Below are positions 16,470-24,511 of a stretch of 64,000 nucleotides of DNA, piece after piece. Under the pieces are notes generated by a model. That model ran no database searches and was not told where the DNA came from. It saw nothing but the letters and a program-made list of their open reading frames with translations. The number at the start of each line of letters is the position of its first letter. The stretch's first letter is position 1. Location: positions 1,364,001-1,428,000 of the forward strand of contig NZ_CP102850.1 in NCBI RefSeq assembly GCF_024734075.1. The letters run 5' to 3'. The position numbers and the translations under genes are program-made. The stretch is from Gordonia mangrovi (GTDB taxonomy: Bacteria > Actinomycetota > Actinomycetes > Mycobacteriales > Mycobacteriaceae).

Positions 16470-17251
16470 GCACCACCGCCGACACGAGCTCTTCGCCGGT
16501 TGAGCCTGTCGAAACCACCCGCGCCGAGATCTGTGTCGTCGCGTGCGCCGAGATCTTCTCCGGCGCCGGCGAGATCATGGCGTCCCCGATGGCGCCGACG
16601 CCGCTGATCGGCGCACGTCTGGCCCGGCTGACCACCGAACCCGATCTGTTGATCACCGACGGTGAGGCGCTGATCCTGTCCGACACCCCGGCCATCGGCA
16701 AGTCCGGTCCGATCGAGGGGTGGATGCCGTTCCGCAAGGTGTTCGACGTCGTCGCATCGGGACGTCGACACGTGGTGATGGGCGCCAACCAGATCGACCG
16801 GTACGGCAACCAGAACCTGTCGGCGTTCGGGCCGCTACAACACCCGACCCGGCAGATGTTCGGCGTGCGCGGCGCACCCGGCAACACCATCAACCATCCG
16901 ACCAGCTACTGGGTGGCCCGTCACTCGGCGCGGGTGTTCACCGACACCGTCGACATCGTCTCGGGAATCGGTTACGACAAGGTCGATCCCGACAATCCGG
17001 CGTTCCGCTACCTGAACATCCCGCGAGTGGTGACCAACCTGGGCGTCTTCGACTTCGAGGGCCCCGACCACACCATGCGCGCACGGTCGCTGCACCCCGG
17101 CGTCACCGCCGAGGACGTCGCCGAGAACACCGGCTTCGAGATCGCCGGCCTCGCCGATGCCCCCACCACCCGACTCCCGACCGACGAGGAATTGACCCTG
17201 ATCCGGGATGTGCTCGACCCCAAGGGCGTCCGGAATCGAGAAGTGAAATGA
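16466..17251 (+). CDS. ipdB: CoA-ester ring-C hydrolase, beta subunit IpdB
   Basis: A 261-residue beta subunit matching Rv3552 (250 residues). Conserved parts include EICVVACAEIFSGAGEIMAS, ITDGEALILSDTPAIG and the RHVVMGANQIDRYGNQN loop. The first 19 or so residues are extra. They are encoded partly by GGTTGAGCCTGTCGAAACC (16498-16516), which looks like a dispersed actinobacterial repeat read as VEPVETT. A start lower down is not available in good context, and the GTG at 16466 overlaps the ipdA stop, so the extension is probably translated. Confidence 0.83.
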   Translation: MSTTADTSSSPVEPVETTRAEICVVACAEIFSGAGEIMASPMAPTPLIGARLARLTTEPDLLITDGEALILSDTPAIGKSGPIEGWMPFRKVFDVVASGRRHVVMGANQIDRYGNQNLSAFGPLQHPTRQMFGVRGAPGNTINHPTSYWVARHSARVFTDTVDIVSGIGYDKVDPDNPAFRYLNIPRVVTNLGVFDFEGPDHTMRARSLHPGVTAEDVAENTGFEIAGLADAPTTRLPTDEELTLIRDVLDPKGVRNREVK

Positions 17252-18339
17252 CCTCCCCGGCCCGGGCAGCGAGCCTCTCGACCCGATTCACCGAACTCGT
17301 CGGCATCGACTACCCCATCGTGCAGACCGGCATGGGCTGGGTGTCGGGGCCGTCGCTGACCTCGGCCACGTCGAATGCCGGCGGCCTGGGCATCCTCGCA
17401 TCGGCGACGATGACCTACGCCGAGCTAGCAGCCGCGATCGCGAAGACGAAGTCGTTGACCGACAAGCCGTTCGGCGTCAACATCCGCGCCGACGCCGCCG
17501 ACGCACCGGAGCGCATCGATCTGCTCATCCGCGAAGGGGTGCGAGTGGCGTCGTTCGCCCTGGCACCCAAGCAGGAGTTGATCGCGAAGCTGAAGGCCAA
17601 CGGGATCTTGGTGATCCCGTCGATCGGCGCTGCCAAGCATGCCGTCAAGGTCGCGTCGTGGGGCGCCGACGCGGTGATCGTGCAGGGCGGTGAAGGCGGC
17701 GGCCACACCGGCCCGGTGGCCACCACGTTGCTGTTGCCGTCGGTGCTGGATGCGTTGTCGGCCAAGGGCATCGACATGCCAGTTGTCGCCGCGGGTGGCT
17801 TCTTCGACGGCCGCGGGCTGGTCGCCGCGTTGTCGTACGGAGCCGAGGGGGTCGCGATGGGCACCCGGTTCCTGCTGACCACTGACAGCGCGGTGCCGGA
17901 TTCGGTGAAGCAGGAGTACCTGCAGCGCGGCCTCGGCGACACGGTGGTGTCGGTGAAGGTCGACGGCATGCCACACCGCGTCCTGCGGACTCCGCTCGTG
18001 GAGGCACTGGAGAGCGGCAGCCGGATCAGAGCGCTCGCCGCGGCGGCGCGCAATGCCAACGAGTTCAAGCAGATGACCGGCATGAAGTGGACCACGATGC
18101 TGCGCGACGGCCGCACCATGCGCAAGTCCGGTGAACGCAGCTGGCAACAGGTCATCATGGCCGGCAACACCCCGATGCTGTTGCGCGCCGGGCTGGTCGA
18201 GGGCAACACCGAGGCCGGGGTGCTCGCGTCGGGTCAGGTCGTGGGCATGATCGATGATCTGCCGAGTTGCGACGAACTCGTGCAGTCGATCGTGACGCAG
18301 GCGCACGATCGGCTGAAGGCACTCGGCACCTTGGGTTGA
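17248..18339 (+). CDS. ipdC: FMN-dependent nitronate monooxygenase-like oxidoreductase IpdC
   Basis: A 363-residue TIM-barrel flavoprotein of the nitronate monooxygenase/2-nitropropane dioxygenase family, the counterpart of Rv3553. IpdC is established as an FMN enzyme that oxidises the ring-C/D CoA intermediate before EchA20 acts. Flavin-binding landmarks are YPIVQTGMGWVSGPSL, VIVQGGEGGGHTGPVATTLL and VVAAGGFFDGRGLVAALSYG. The ATG overlaps the ipdB stop by four bases. It is the last gene of the echA20 operon, ending before a convergent CoA-ligase gene. Confidence 0.85.
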   Translation: MTSPARAASLSTRFTELVGIDYPIVQTGMGWVSGPSLTSATSNAGGLGILASATMTYAELAAAIAKTKSLTDKPFGVNIRADAADAPERIDLLIREGVRVASFALAPKQELIAKLKANGILVIPSIGAAKHAVKVASWGADAVIVQGGEGGGHTGPVATTLLLPSVLDALSAKGIDMPVVAAGGFFDGRGLVAALSYGAEGVAMGTRFLLTTDSAVPDSVKQEYLQRGLGDTVVSVKVDGMPHRVLRTPLVEALESGSRIRALAAAARNANEFKQMTGMKWTTMLRDGRTMRKSGERSWQQVIMAGNTPMLLRAGLVEGNTEAGVLASGQVVGMIDDLPSCDELVQSIVTQAHDRLKALGTLG

Positions 18340-18384
18340 CGGCAGCCGGTCATTTCCACACCCGGCCGGCCGCCGTGCTCGGGC

Positions 18385-19983
18385 TCAGGCGCCGGCGATG
18401 TCCGCGTGCCGCGTCCGTAGATCCTTCTTGAGGATCTTGCCGCTGGGGTTCTTCGGCAACGCGTCGGCGAGCACCACGTACTTGGGCCGCTTGTAGCCGG
18501 CAAGGATGCCGGCCAGATGCTCGTCGACCTGCTCTTCGGTGATCTCCACGCCCTCCTTGGGCACGATGACCGCGGTCACCGCCTCGATCCATTTCGGGTG
18601 CGGCACACCGAACACCGCTACCTCGGCGACCCCGTCGAGTAGATAGATGGCCTCCTCGACCTCCCGCGAGGCGACGTTCTCGCCGCCGGTCTTGATCATG
18701 TCCTTCTTGCGGTCGACCACCGAGAGATAGCCGTCGGCGTCGATGATGCCGAGGTCGCCGGAGTGGAACCAGCCGTTGCGGAATGCCGCCGCCGTCTTGT
18801 CCTCGTCGTTGTAGTAGCCCAGCGACGCATGTGGACTGCGGTGCACGATCTCACCCACCTCGCCCGTTGGGACCGGGTTGTCCTCGTCGTCGACGACCCG
18901 GGTCTCCACGTTGAGCGCTGCACGCCCGGCCGATCCGGCCCGCTCGAGCTGTTCGTGGGGCTGCAGAATGGTTGCCAGTGGCGACATCTCGGTCTGTCCA
19001 TAGAAGTTCCACAACGAGACATCGGGAAGCCGCTCGCCGAGTTCACGCAACACCTCCACCGGCATCGCGGACGCACCGTAGTAGCCCTTGCGCAGCGACG
19101 ACAGGTCACGCCTGTCGAAGTCAGGATGACGCAGCAACGAGATCCACACGGTGGGCGGGCAGAACAGTTTCGTCACCTTGCGCTGCTCGATCGTCTGCAG
19201 CACCGTCGCGGGGTCGGGTCCGGGCAAGATGATGCTGGTGGCACCCAGATAGATGTCGACCGACAGGAAGCAGTCGAGTTGCGCGCAATGAAACAGCGGC
19301 AGCGTGTGGATCTCCACGTCGTCAGCACTCATCCCGCCATCGATGGCACACGAGACATATTGACTGATCAGGGATTTCGACGACAGCAATACGCCTTTGG
19401 GCCGCGATTCGGTGCCGCTGGTGTACATCAGCCGCAGCGGATCGTCGTCGGCGACGGCCACGTGCGGGGCAGAGTCGTCGCCGGCGGTCATCCAGTCGTC
19501 GACGTTGTCCCAGCCTGCTTCCGCGGTTGCGCCGGCCATCGGGATCCAGCCACGGACCGCGTCGGTCAGACCGGACAACTCCATCGCCTTGCTCACCGTG
19601 GGCGCGAGGGCGTCCTCGGTGACCACCACGCTCGCGCCCGAATGGTCGAGGATGAAGCTGATCTCCTCGGGCCCCAGGCCGAAGTTCACCGGGACGAGCA
19701 CCGTACCCAGGCGCGCCGAGGCGTAGTGCAGGACGGCGAACTGCCAGCAGTTGTGGCTGACGAGCGCGATCCGGTCGCCCTTGACCACACCCCGCGCTGA
19801 CAGCGCGTTGGCACACCGGTTCACCGCCTGATCCACGTCGGCGAACGTCAACGTCGCGTCACCGTTGATGATTCCGACCTTGTCAGGCATTCGCAATGCC
19901 GTCCGGCGCAACACGTCACCGAGGGTGTGCTGACGGACCGTGTCGATCGCTGTGGCCGTTGCGGGAGTGTAGCGCTCTGTCAT
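18385..19983 (-). CDS. Acyl-CoA synthetase (FadD-type) next to kstR2
   Basis: A 532-residue AMP-forming ligase. Its P-loop is the variant YTSGTESRPKGVLL; other motifs are FYGQTEMSP, WFHSGDLGIID, the hinge DRKKDMIKTGGENV and the catalytic lysine in NPSGKILKKDL. The ATG at 19983 is used; frame openness upstream to 20076 is without a ribosome site. It runs in the same direction as kstR2, 135 bases downstream of it. Substrate could be a steroid-derived or medium-chain acid. It is clearly distinct from FadD3 and from the ligase at 8826. Confidence 0.8.
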   Translation of the reverse strand: MTERYTPATATAIDTVRQHTLGDVLRRTALRMPDKVGIINGDATLTFADVDQAVNRCANALSARGVVKGDRIALVSHNCWQFAVLHYASARLGTVLVPVNFGLGPEEISFILDHSGASVVVTEDALAPTVSKAMELSGLTDAVRGWIPMAGATAEAGWDNVDDWMTAGDDSAPHVAVADDDPLRLMYTSGTESRPKGVLLSSKSLISQYVSCAIDGGMSADDVEIHTLPLFHCAQLDCFLSVDIYLGATSIILPGPDPATVLQTIEQRKVTKLFCPPTVWISLLRHPDFDRRDLSSLRKGYYGASAMPVEVLRELGERLPDVSLWNFYGQTEMSPLATILQPHEQLERAGSAGRAALNVETRVVDDEDNPVPTGEVGEIVHRSPHASLGYYNDEDKTAAAFRNGWFHSGDLGIIDADGYLSVVDRKKDMIKTGGENVASREVEEAIYLLDGVAEVAVFGVPHPKWIEAVTAVIVPKEGVEITEEQVDEHLAGILAGYKRPKYVVLADALPKNPSGKILKKDLRTRHADIAGA

Positions 19984-20118
19984 GACCTGCCCTTCGCTGC
20001 GTCCGGCTACCGGAGTTACCCGGGTCACAGTAGCAAGCCGGTATACAGCTGCAGCCCCAGAGTGAGGCCCCGACAATAGTCGTCCCGGCGACCCCGTGGG
20101 ACTGCCGCCGTATCGCGG

Positions 20119-20721
20119 TCAGCGCGGCAGTATCCCGTCGAGCACGATCGACAGATACTGCCCGGCGATGTCGTCGGCCGAGAGCGCACCCCCCGGGCGA
20201 TACCAGCGCACCGCCACCCAGACGGTGTCCCGCAGGAAGCGGTAGGCCAACTCGACGTCGAGATCGGCACGGAACTCGCCGTCGTCGACACCGCGCCGCA
20301 ACACCGCATGCCACAACTGGCGGAACTCGGTGTTCAGCTCGCCGATGTAGCCGAAACGTTCCTGTGCCGCAAGACGTTTCGCCTCGTCCTGATAGATGGC
20401 GACAGCGTTGCGCTGCGCGTCGATCGACTCGAACGAGGCGACCACGAGACCGCGCAGGGTGTCCGCGGCGCTGAGACCGGCCGCGGCGATCTCCCGGTAG
20501 CGCGCGAACAGATCGTCGAGGAAGCCCCGCAGGATCTCATCGACCATCGACTCCTTGGAGTCGAAGTGGTGATAGAGACTTCCGGACAGAATGCCGGCGG
20601 CGTCGGCGATGTCGCGCACCGTGGTGGAGCGCAGACCGTTCTCGGCGAACATCCGGCCCGCTGTGGCCAGCAGTTCGTCACGCCTGGTGGAACCGGTGAC
20701 GGTACTGCTGCGTGGGGCCAT
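20119..20721 (-). CDS. kstR2: TetR-family repressor KstR2
   Basis: The 200-residue protein aligns well by eye with Rv3557c. The helix-turn-helix STTVRDIADAAGILSGSLYH and the following HFDSKESMVDEILRGFL, as well as TVWVAVRWYRPGG near the C-terminus, are almost the same. KstR2 represses the C/D-ring genes and is released by HIP-CoA, the product of FadD3. Three sites fitting its palindrome occur here: before echA20, in front of kstR2 itself and before fadD3/fadE30. Autoregulation is therefore expected. Confidence 0.9.
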   Translation of the reverse strand: MAPRSSTVTGSTRRDELLATAGRMFAENGLRSTTVRDIADAAGILSGSLYHHFDSKESMVDEILRGFLDDLFARYREIAAAGLSAADTLRGLVVASFESIDAQRNAVAIYQDEAKRLAAQERFGYIGELNTEFRQLWHAVLRRGVDDGEFRADLDVELAYRFLRDTVWVAVRWYRPGGALSADDIAGQYLSIVLDGILPR

Positions 20722-20732
20722 GAGCTCACCCT

Positions 20733-20746
20733 AGCAAGCGCTTGGC
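20733..20746. promoter_or_regulatory. KstR2 operator in the kstR2 promoter
   Basis: AGCAAGCGCTTGGC matches AnCAAGnnCTTGnT except for the last base. It lies 12 bases upstream of the kstR2 start. Its right part overlaps the stem of the hairpin at 20741-20775. Confidence 0.65.
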
Positions 20747-20775
20747 CGGGTCCGCGCATTGCGAACCCGGCCAAG
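20741..20775. terminator. Hairpin ending the upstream operon, overlapping the KstR2 operator
   Basis: CTTGGCCGGGT (20741-20751) and ACCCGGCCAAG (20765-20775) form a perfect 11-base stem with a 13-base loop. It lies between the end of the aldehyde dehydrogenase gene and kstR2 on the same strand. No T tract is present, which is common for actinobacterial terminators. Confidence 0.55.
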
Positions 20776-20818
20776 CGGAGCGACTTCCGGTGAGAAGTCC
20801 TGTGAGAGGAAACCTACG

Positions 20819-22327
20819 TCAGCGCTTCTTGTTCTTCTTGATCGCCTTGTTGTTGAAGCGCGCCCACATCTTGAGCTGACCGTTGGTCATCTTCTTGTCG
20901 CGGTTGGTGAACGGCGGCGACATCATCTCGGCGATCGACAGCGGCAGCGTCGAGACCGTCACCGCACGTGCGTGGCTGAACGTCTCGAAGCCGGTGCGGC
21001 CGTGGTAGGCACCCATACCGCTCTTGCCGACACCGCCGAACGGCAGCTCGAGGCTGAACAGGTGCGTGGCGAAGTCGTTGGCGTTGACCGAACCGCTGCG
21101 GGTGCCGTCGATCAGTTTCTTGTAGTTCGCGTTGTCGTCGCCGGACCAGTACATGGTCAGCGGATGCGGGTGGCTGCTGATGTGGCTGATCGCCTCGGAC
21201 AGATCCCGGTACGGGTAGACGGTCAGGACCGGACCGAAGACCTCGTCCTCCTCGATCTTCATGCCGGCCTTGACCCCGGTCAGCAGCGTCGGCGGGATCT
21301 TGCGCGCCTCGGCATCCGGCAACGACTCGCCGGCCGGGATCACCTGATGCTTGGTCGCGCCGAGCGCCACGGCATCGTCGATCAGGCCGACGATGCGGGA
21401 GAAGTTCTTCTCGTTGATCGTCGAGGTGTACTCGGTGTTCGAGCGGATCGTCGGGAACTTCTCCTTCCACCGCGCGACCACCTTGTCGGTGAACTCACCG
21501 ACCTTGGCCTCCGGCACGAACACGTAGTCGGGGCACAGGCAGACCTGGCCACCGTTGACCATGCGCGCATCGGCCAGGAACTTGGCCGCCTTGTCGATGT
21601 CGGCGTCGGGGTCCACCACCGCGGGATTCTTGCCGCCCAGTTCGAGGGTGACGGGGACCAGGTTCTTGGCCGCTTCCTGCGCCACCGACGAGCCCACCTC
21701 GGGCGAACCGGTGAAGAACATGTGGTCGACCTTGAGCTTGGCGAAATCCGAGCCGGAGCCGTGCTTGCTGGTGATGACGGCGAGTTCTTCGATGGAGAAA
21801 TAGTCGGGAGCGTGCTTGGCGATGACGTCGGTGGTACGCGCGGTGATCGACGACGGACGCATCAGCACCCGGTTGCCGGCGGCGAACGCCGAGCCGGCCG
21901 GCACGAACGTCAGGTTGAGCGGGAAGTTCCACGGGCCCATGATGCCGACGACGCCGAGCGGGTCGTGACGCAGCCGCTGCTTGAAACCGGCCAGCCCCTG
22001 CCCCTTGGCGACGTTGACCTCCTTCATCCATTTTTCGGCGTGCCGCCGCTGGTGGGTGAGGTCGATCATGCAGCCGACGATGTCGGTGGCCATCGACAGC
22101 TCACGCGGACGGGAACCGAAGTCGGCCTCGAGGGCCTCGGCGATCTCCTCGGAGTTGTCGAGCAGCAGCGACGAGAGCCGGGTGATGCGGTCGATGCGAG
22201 TCTTGGCGTCCGGGATGCCGTCGCGCAGGAACGCGGCCCGCTGGATCTCCAGCAGCTCGGTCATCGTGTGGGCTTCCGACGACACGCGGTCCCCGACCGC
22301 GGTCTGCACCTCTGCTGGTTTGGTCAT
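20819..22327 (-). CDS. Aldehyde dehydrogenase (class-3/coniferyl-aldehyde type)
   Basis: A 502-residue NAD(P)-dependent aldehyde dehydrogenase. Markers are GIMGPWNFPLNLTFVPAGSA, MFFTGSPEVGSSVAQEAA, the Glu-bearing VTLELGGKNPAVV, the nucleophile region GGQVCLCPDYVFV and the C-terminal LPFGGVGKSGMGAYHG. A basic tail (KKMTNGQLKMWARFNNKAIK and on) may contact membranes, as in fatty-aldehyde enzymes. ATG at 22327 has a GGAGG ribosome site. It lies inside the KstR2 cluster but behind its own gap with an AT-rich inverted repeat. The aldehyde substrate is not evident. Confidence 0.82.
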   Translation of the reverse strand: MTKPAEVQTAVGDRVSSEAHTMTELLEIQRAAFLRDGIPDAKTRIDRITRLSSLLLDNSEEIAEALEADFGSRPRELSMATDIVGCMIDLTHQRRHAEKWMKEVNVAKGQGLAGFKQRLRHDPLGVVGIMGPWNFPLNLTFVPAGSAFAAGNRVLMRPSSITARTTDVIAKHAPDYFSIEELAVITSKHGSGSDFAKLKVDHMFFTGSPEVGSSVAQEAAKNLVPVTLELGGKNPAVVDPDADIDKAAKFLADARMVNGGQVCLCPDYVFVPEAKVGEFTDKVVARWKEKFPTIRSNTEYTSTINEKNFSRIVGLIDDAVALGATKHQVIPAGESLPDAEARKIPPTLLTGVKAGMKIEEDEVFGPVLTVYPYRDLSEAISHISSHPHPLTMYWSGDDNANYKKLIDGTRSGSVNANDFATHLFSLELPFGGVGKSGMGAYHGRTGFETFSHARAVTVSTLPLSIAEMMSPPFTNRDKKMTNGQLKMWARFNNKAIKKNKKR

Positions 22328-22395
22328 GTGTGATCCTCCGAACGTTGCGACTGTCCACGCCACCGCGATGGGACGAATCAGCGTGGGTGTTCCAT

Positions 22396-22431
22396 CATAG
22401 TATGCGGCACGTCACACCATGCTATATGTGG
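22396..22431. promoter_or_regulatory. AT-rich inverted repeat upstream of aldehyde dehydrogenase
   Basis: The motif ATAGTATG on the left faces CATGCTAT on the right (7 of 8 symmetric bases), about 13 bases apart. The surrounding bases are much richer in A and T than the neighbourhood. It sits 70-105 bases upstream of the aldehyde dehydrogenase ATG. It may be a promoter with an operator for an unidentified regulator. Confidence 0.4.
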
Positions 22432-22489
22432 CCACGCTCGTTTTCAGAACGCTCCCCCGCAACGCGCCCCACACGGAGGCCGGGAGGGT

Positions 22490-23644
22490 CTAGAGCCGCT
22501 CGATGATGGTGACGTTCGCGGTACCGCCGCCCTCGCACATCGTCTGCAGGCCGTACCGTCCACCGGAACGTTCGAGTTCGTTGAGCAGGGTCGCGAACAG
22601 CTTGGCCCCGGTCGCGCCGAGCGGATGCCCGAGCGCGATTGCCCCACCGTTCGGGTTGACCTTGGCGGGATCGGCGCCGGTCTCCTTGATCCACGACAGC
22701 ACGACGGACGCGAAGGCCTCGTTGATCTCGACGACATCGATGTCGTCGATCGACAAGCCCGTTTTCGCCAGCGCGTACGCCGTCGCCGGGATCGGCGCAG
22801 ACAGCATCATCACCGGGTCGTCGCCGCGTACCGACATGTGGTGGATGCGGGCGCGTGGGGTGAGTCCGTACTCCTCGAGTGCCCTTTCCGAGACGACCAA
22901 CGTCGCCGAGGCGCCGTCGGAGATCTGCGACGACACCGCTGCCGTCAGCCGCGACCCATCCGCCAGCGGCGACAGCCCGGCCATCTTCTCCATCGACGTC
23001 TCGCGTGGGCATTCGTCGACGATGCAGTCGCCGAGCGGGACGTTCTCGTTGTCGAAGTGTCCGGCCGCGATCGCCGCGCGGGCCCGCTCGTGCGATTGCA
23101 GCGCCCAGCGCTCCATGTCCTCCCGGGTGATGTCCCACTTGGTGGCCATCATGTCCGCACCGTGGAATTGGGAGATCTCGGCGTCGCCGAAGCGTTCCCG
23201 CCATCCGGCGGATTCCGCGGTGGGGGTGGTGAAGCCGAGGTCTCGCCCGGCGATCATCGCCTGCGAGATCGGGATGGCGCTCATGTTCTGTACGCCACCG
23301 GCGACGACGACGTCCTGGGTGCCACTCATCACGCCCTGCGCGGCGAAATGGATGGCCTGCTGCGATGATCCGCACTGCCGGTCGACGGTGGTGCCCGGGA
23401 TGGCCAGCGGCAGTCCCGCGGCCAGCCACGCGGTGCGCGCGATGTTGCCGGCCTGCGGGCCGATGGCGTCGACACACCCGAACACCACGTCGTCGACGAC
23501 GTTCGGGTCGATACCCGTCCGATCGATCAACCCGCTGAGGACGTGGGCGCCGAGGTCGGCCGAGTGGGTTTTGGCGAGCGACCCGTTGCGCTTGCCGACC
23601 GGGGTCCGGACGGCGTCGACGATGTAGGCCTGGGGTGTGCTCAT
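22490..23644 (-). CDS. fadA6: 3-ketoacyl-CoA thiolase FadA6
   Basis: A 384-residue thiolase equal in place to Rv3556c. FadA6 is assigned to thiolysis of the acyclic CoA esters formed after ring C is opened. The nucleophile region is VDRQCGSSQQAIHF, followed by [12 protein letters not shown], the His of GHPLGATGAKLF and the second Cys in MCEGGGTANV. The ATG at 23644 starts 21 bases after the ipdF stop, so it is co-transcribed with ipdF and fadE30. The overall chain is similar to FadA5 but belongs to a different branch of the pathway. Confidence 0.85.
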   Translation of the reverse strand: MSTPQAYIVDAVRTPVGKRNGSLAKTHSADLGAHVLSGLIDRTGIDPNVVDDVVFGCVDAIGPQAGNIARTAWLAAGLPLAIPGTTVDRQCGSSQQAIHFAAQGVMSGTQDVVVAGGVQNMSAIPISQAMIAGRDLGFTTPTAESAGWRERFGDAEISQFHGADMMATKWDITREDMERWALQSHERARAAIAAGHFDNENVPLGDCIVDECPRETSMEKMAGLSPLADGSRLTAAVSSQISDGASATLVVSERALEEYGLTPRARIHHMSVRGDDPVMMLSAPIPATAYALAKTGLSIDDIDVVEINEAFASVVLSWIKETGADPAKVNPNGGAIALGHPLGATGAKLFATLLNELERSGGRYGLQTMCEGGGTANVTIIERL

Positions 23645-23665
23645 GTGAGGGCTCCGATTCGGTTG

Positions 23666-24511
23666 TCAGGCACGCTGGCTGGAGATCGAGACGACCTCGC
23701 CGGTGAGATAGGTGGTGTAGTCGCTGGCGAGCATGGCGATGGTGGCCGCCACCTCCCAGACCTCGGCCGCCCGGCCGTAGGCCTCGCGGGAGGCCAGTTC
23801 GTCGAGCAGATCGTCGCTGGTCACCTTCGCCAGGAACGGGTGCTTGGCGATCGACGGTGCGATGGCGTTGATGCGGACGCCGACGTCGGCGGCCTCCACG
23901 GCCGAACACCGGGTCAATGCCATGACGCCGGCCTTCGCGGCCGCGTAGTGCGCCTGTCCACGCTGAGCTCGCCAGCCGAGGACCGACGCGTTGTTGACGA
24001 TCACTCCCCCGTGTTCGACGCCGCGGAAGTAGCGCAGCGCGGCACGGGTGGCGCGGAAGGTGCCGTTGAGGGTGATGTCGAGGACGCGGTCCCATTCCTC
24101 GTCGGTCATGTCGGCCACCGGGGTCTCGCCGCCGAGTCCGGCGTTGTTGACCAGCACGTCGATGCGTCCGAGTTCGCTTGCCGCCGAGTCGATCAACGCG
24201 TCCACCTGGGCGGACTCCTGCACGTTGCAGGCGATCAGTCCGACGGTCTGATCGGTGAATTCCGCGGCGAGCGCGTCGCGTGCCTCGCCGAGTCGTCGTT
24301 CGTGCCAGTCGCTGATCACCACGTCGGCGCCCTCCATCAGCGCCCGACGCGCGGTGGCGAAGCCGATTCCCGTCCCGGCGGCGGCGGTCACCACCACCTT
24401 GCGGCCGAGCAGCAGACCGTGCCCGGGGGTTTCGGCGGGCGGGTCGGCCAGCGGCGAACGCTGCGTGCTGTCCGTGTCGGTGCGCACATCGACGGGCGTT
24501 CTGGTGGTCAC
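23666..24511 (-). CDS. ipdF: Short-chain dehydrogenase IpdF
   Basis: A 281-residue SDR matching Rv3559c. IpdF oxidises the 5-hydroxyl of the indane CoA ester to the 5-oxo form during C/D-ring degradation. SDR motifs are VVVTAAAGTGIGFATARRAL, VLVNNAGLGG, NNASVLGWRAQ and the YAAAK catalytic pair. The cofactor loop has Ala in place of the usual first Gly. About 30 residues of polar, Pro-rich sequence precede the Rossmann fold. The GTG start overlaps the fadE30 stop by four bases. Confidence 0.84.
   Translation of the reverse strand: MTTRTPVDVRTDTDSTQRSPLADPPAETPGHGLLLGRKVVVTAAAGTGIGFATARRALMEGADVVISDWHERRLGEARDALAAEFTDQTVGLIACNVQESAQVDALIDSAASELGRIDVLVNNAGLGGETPVADMTDEEWDRVLDITLNGTFRATRAALRYFRGVEHGGVIVNNASVLGWRAQRGQAHYAAAKAGVMALTRCSAVEAADVGVRINAIAPSIAKHPFLAKVTSDDLLDELASREAYGRAAEVWEVAATIAMLASDYTTYLTGEVVSISSQRA

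Noticed and set aside
20759-22333. 524-codon plus-strand frame opposite the aldehyde dehydrogenase
   Set aside because: Antisense shadow; the minus strand encodes complete aldehyde dehydrogenase motifs.
22467-22482. 16-base match CCCCACACGGAGGCCG to 2700-2715 (flank of hairpin copy A)
   Set aside because: A single 16-base identity in 64 kb of GC-rich DNA can occur by chance; no hairpin or further similarity follows at 22467.
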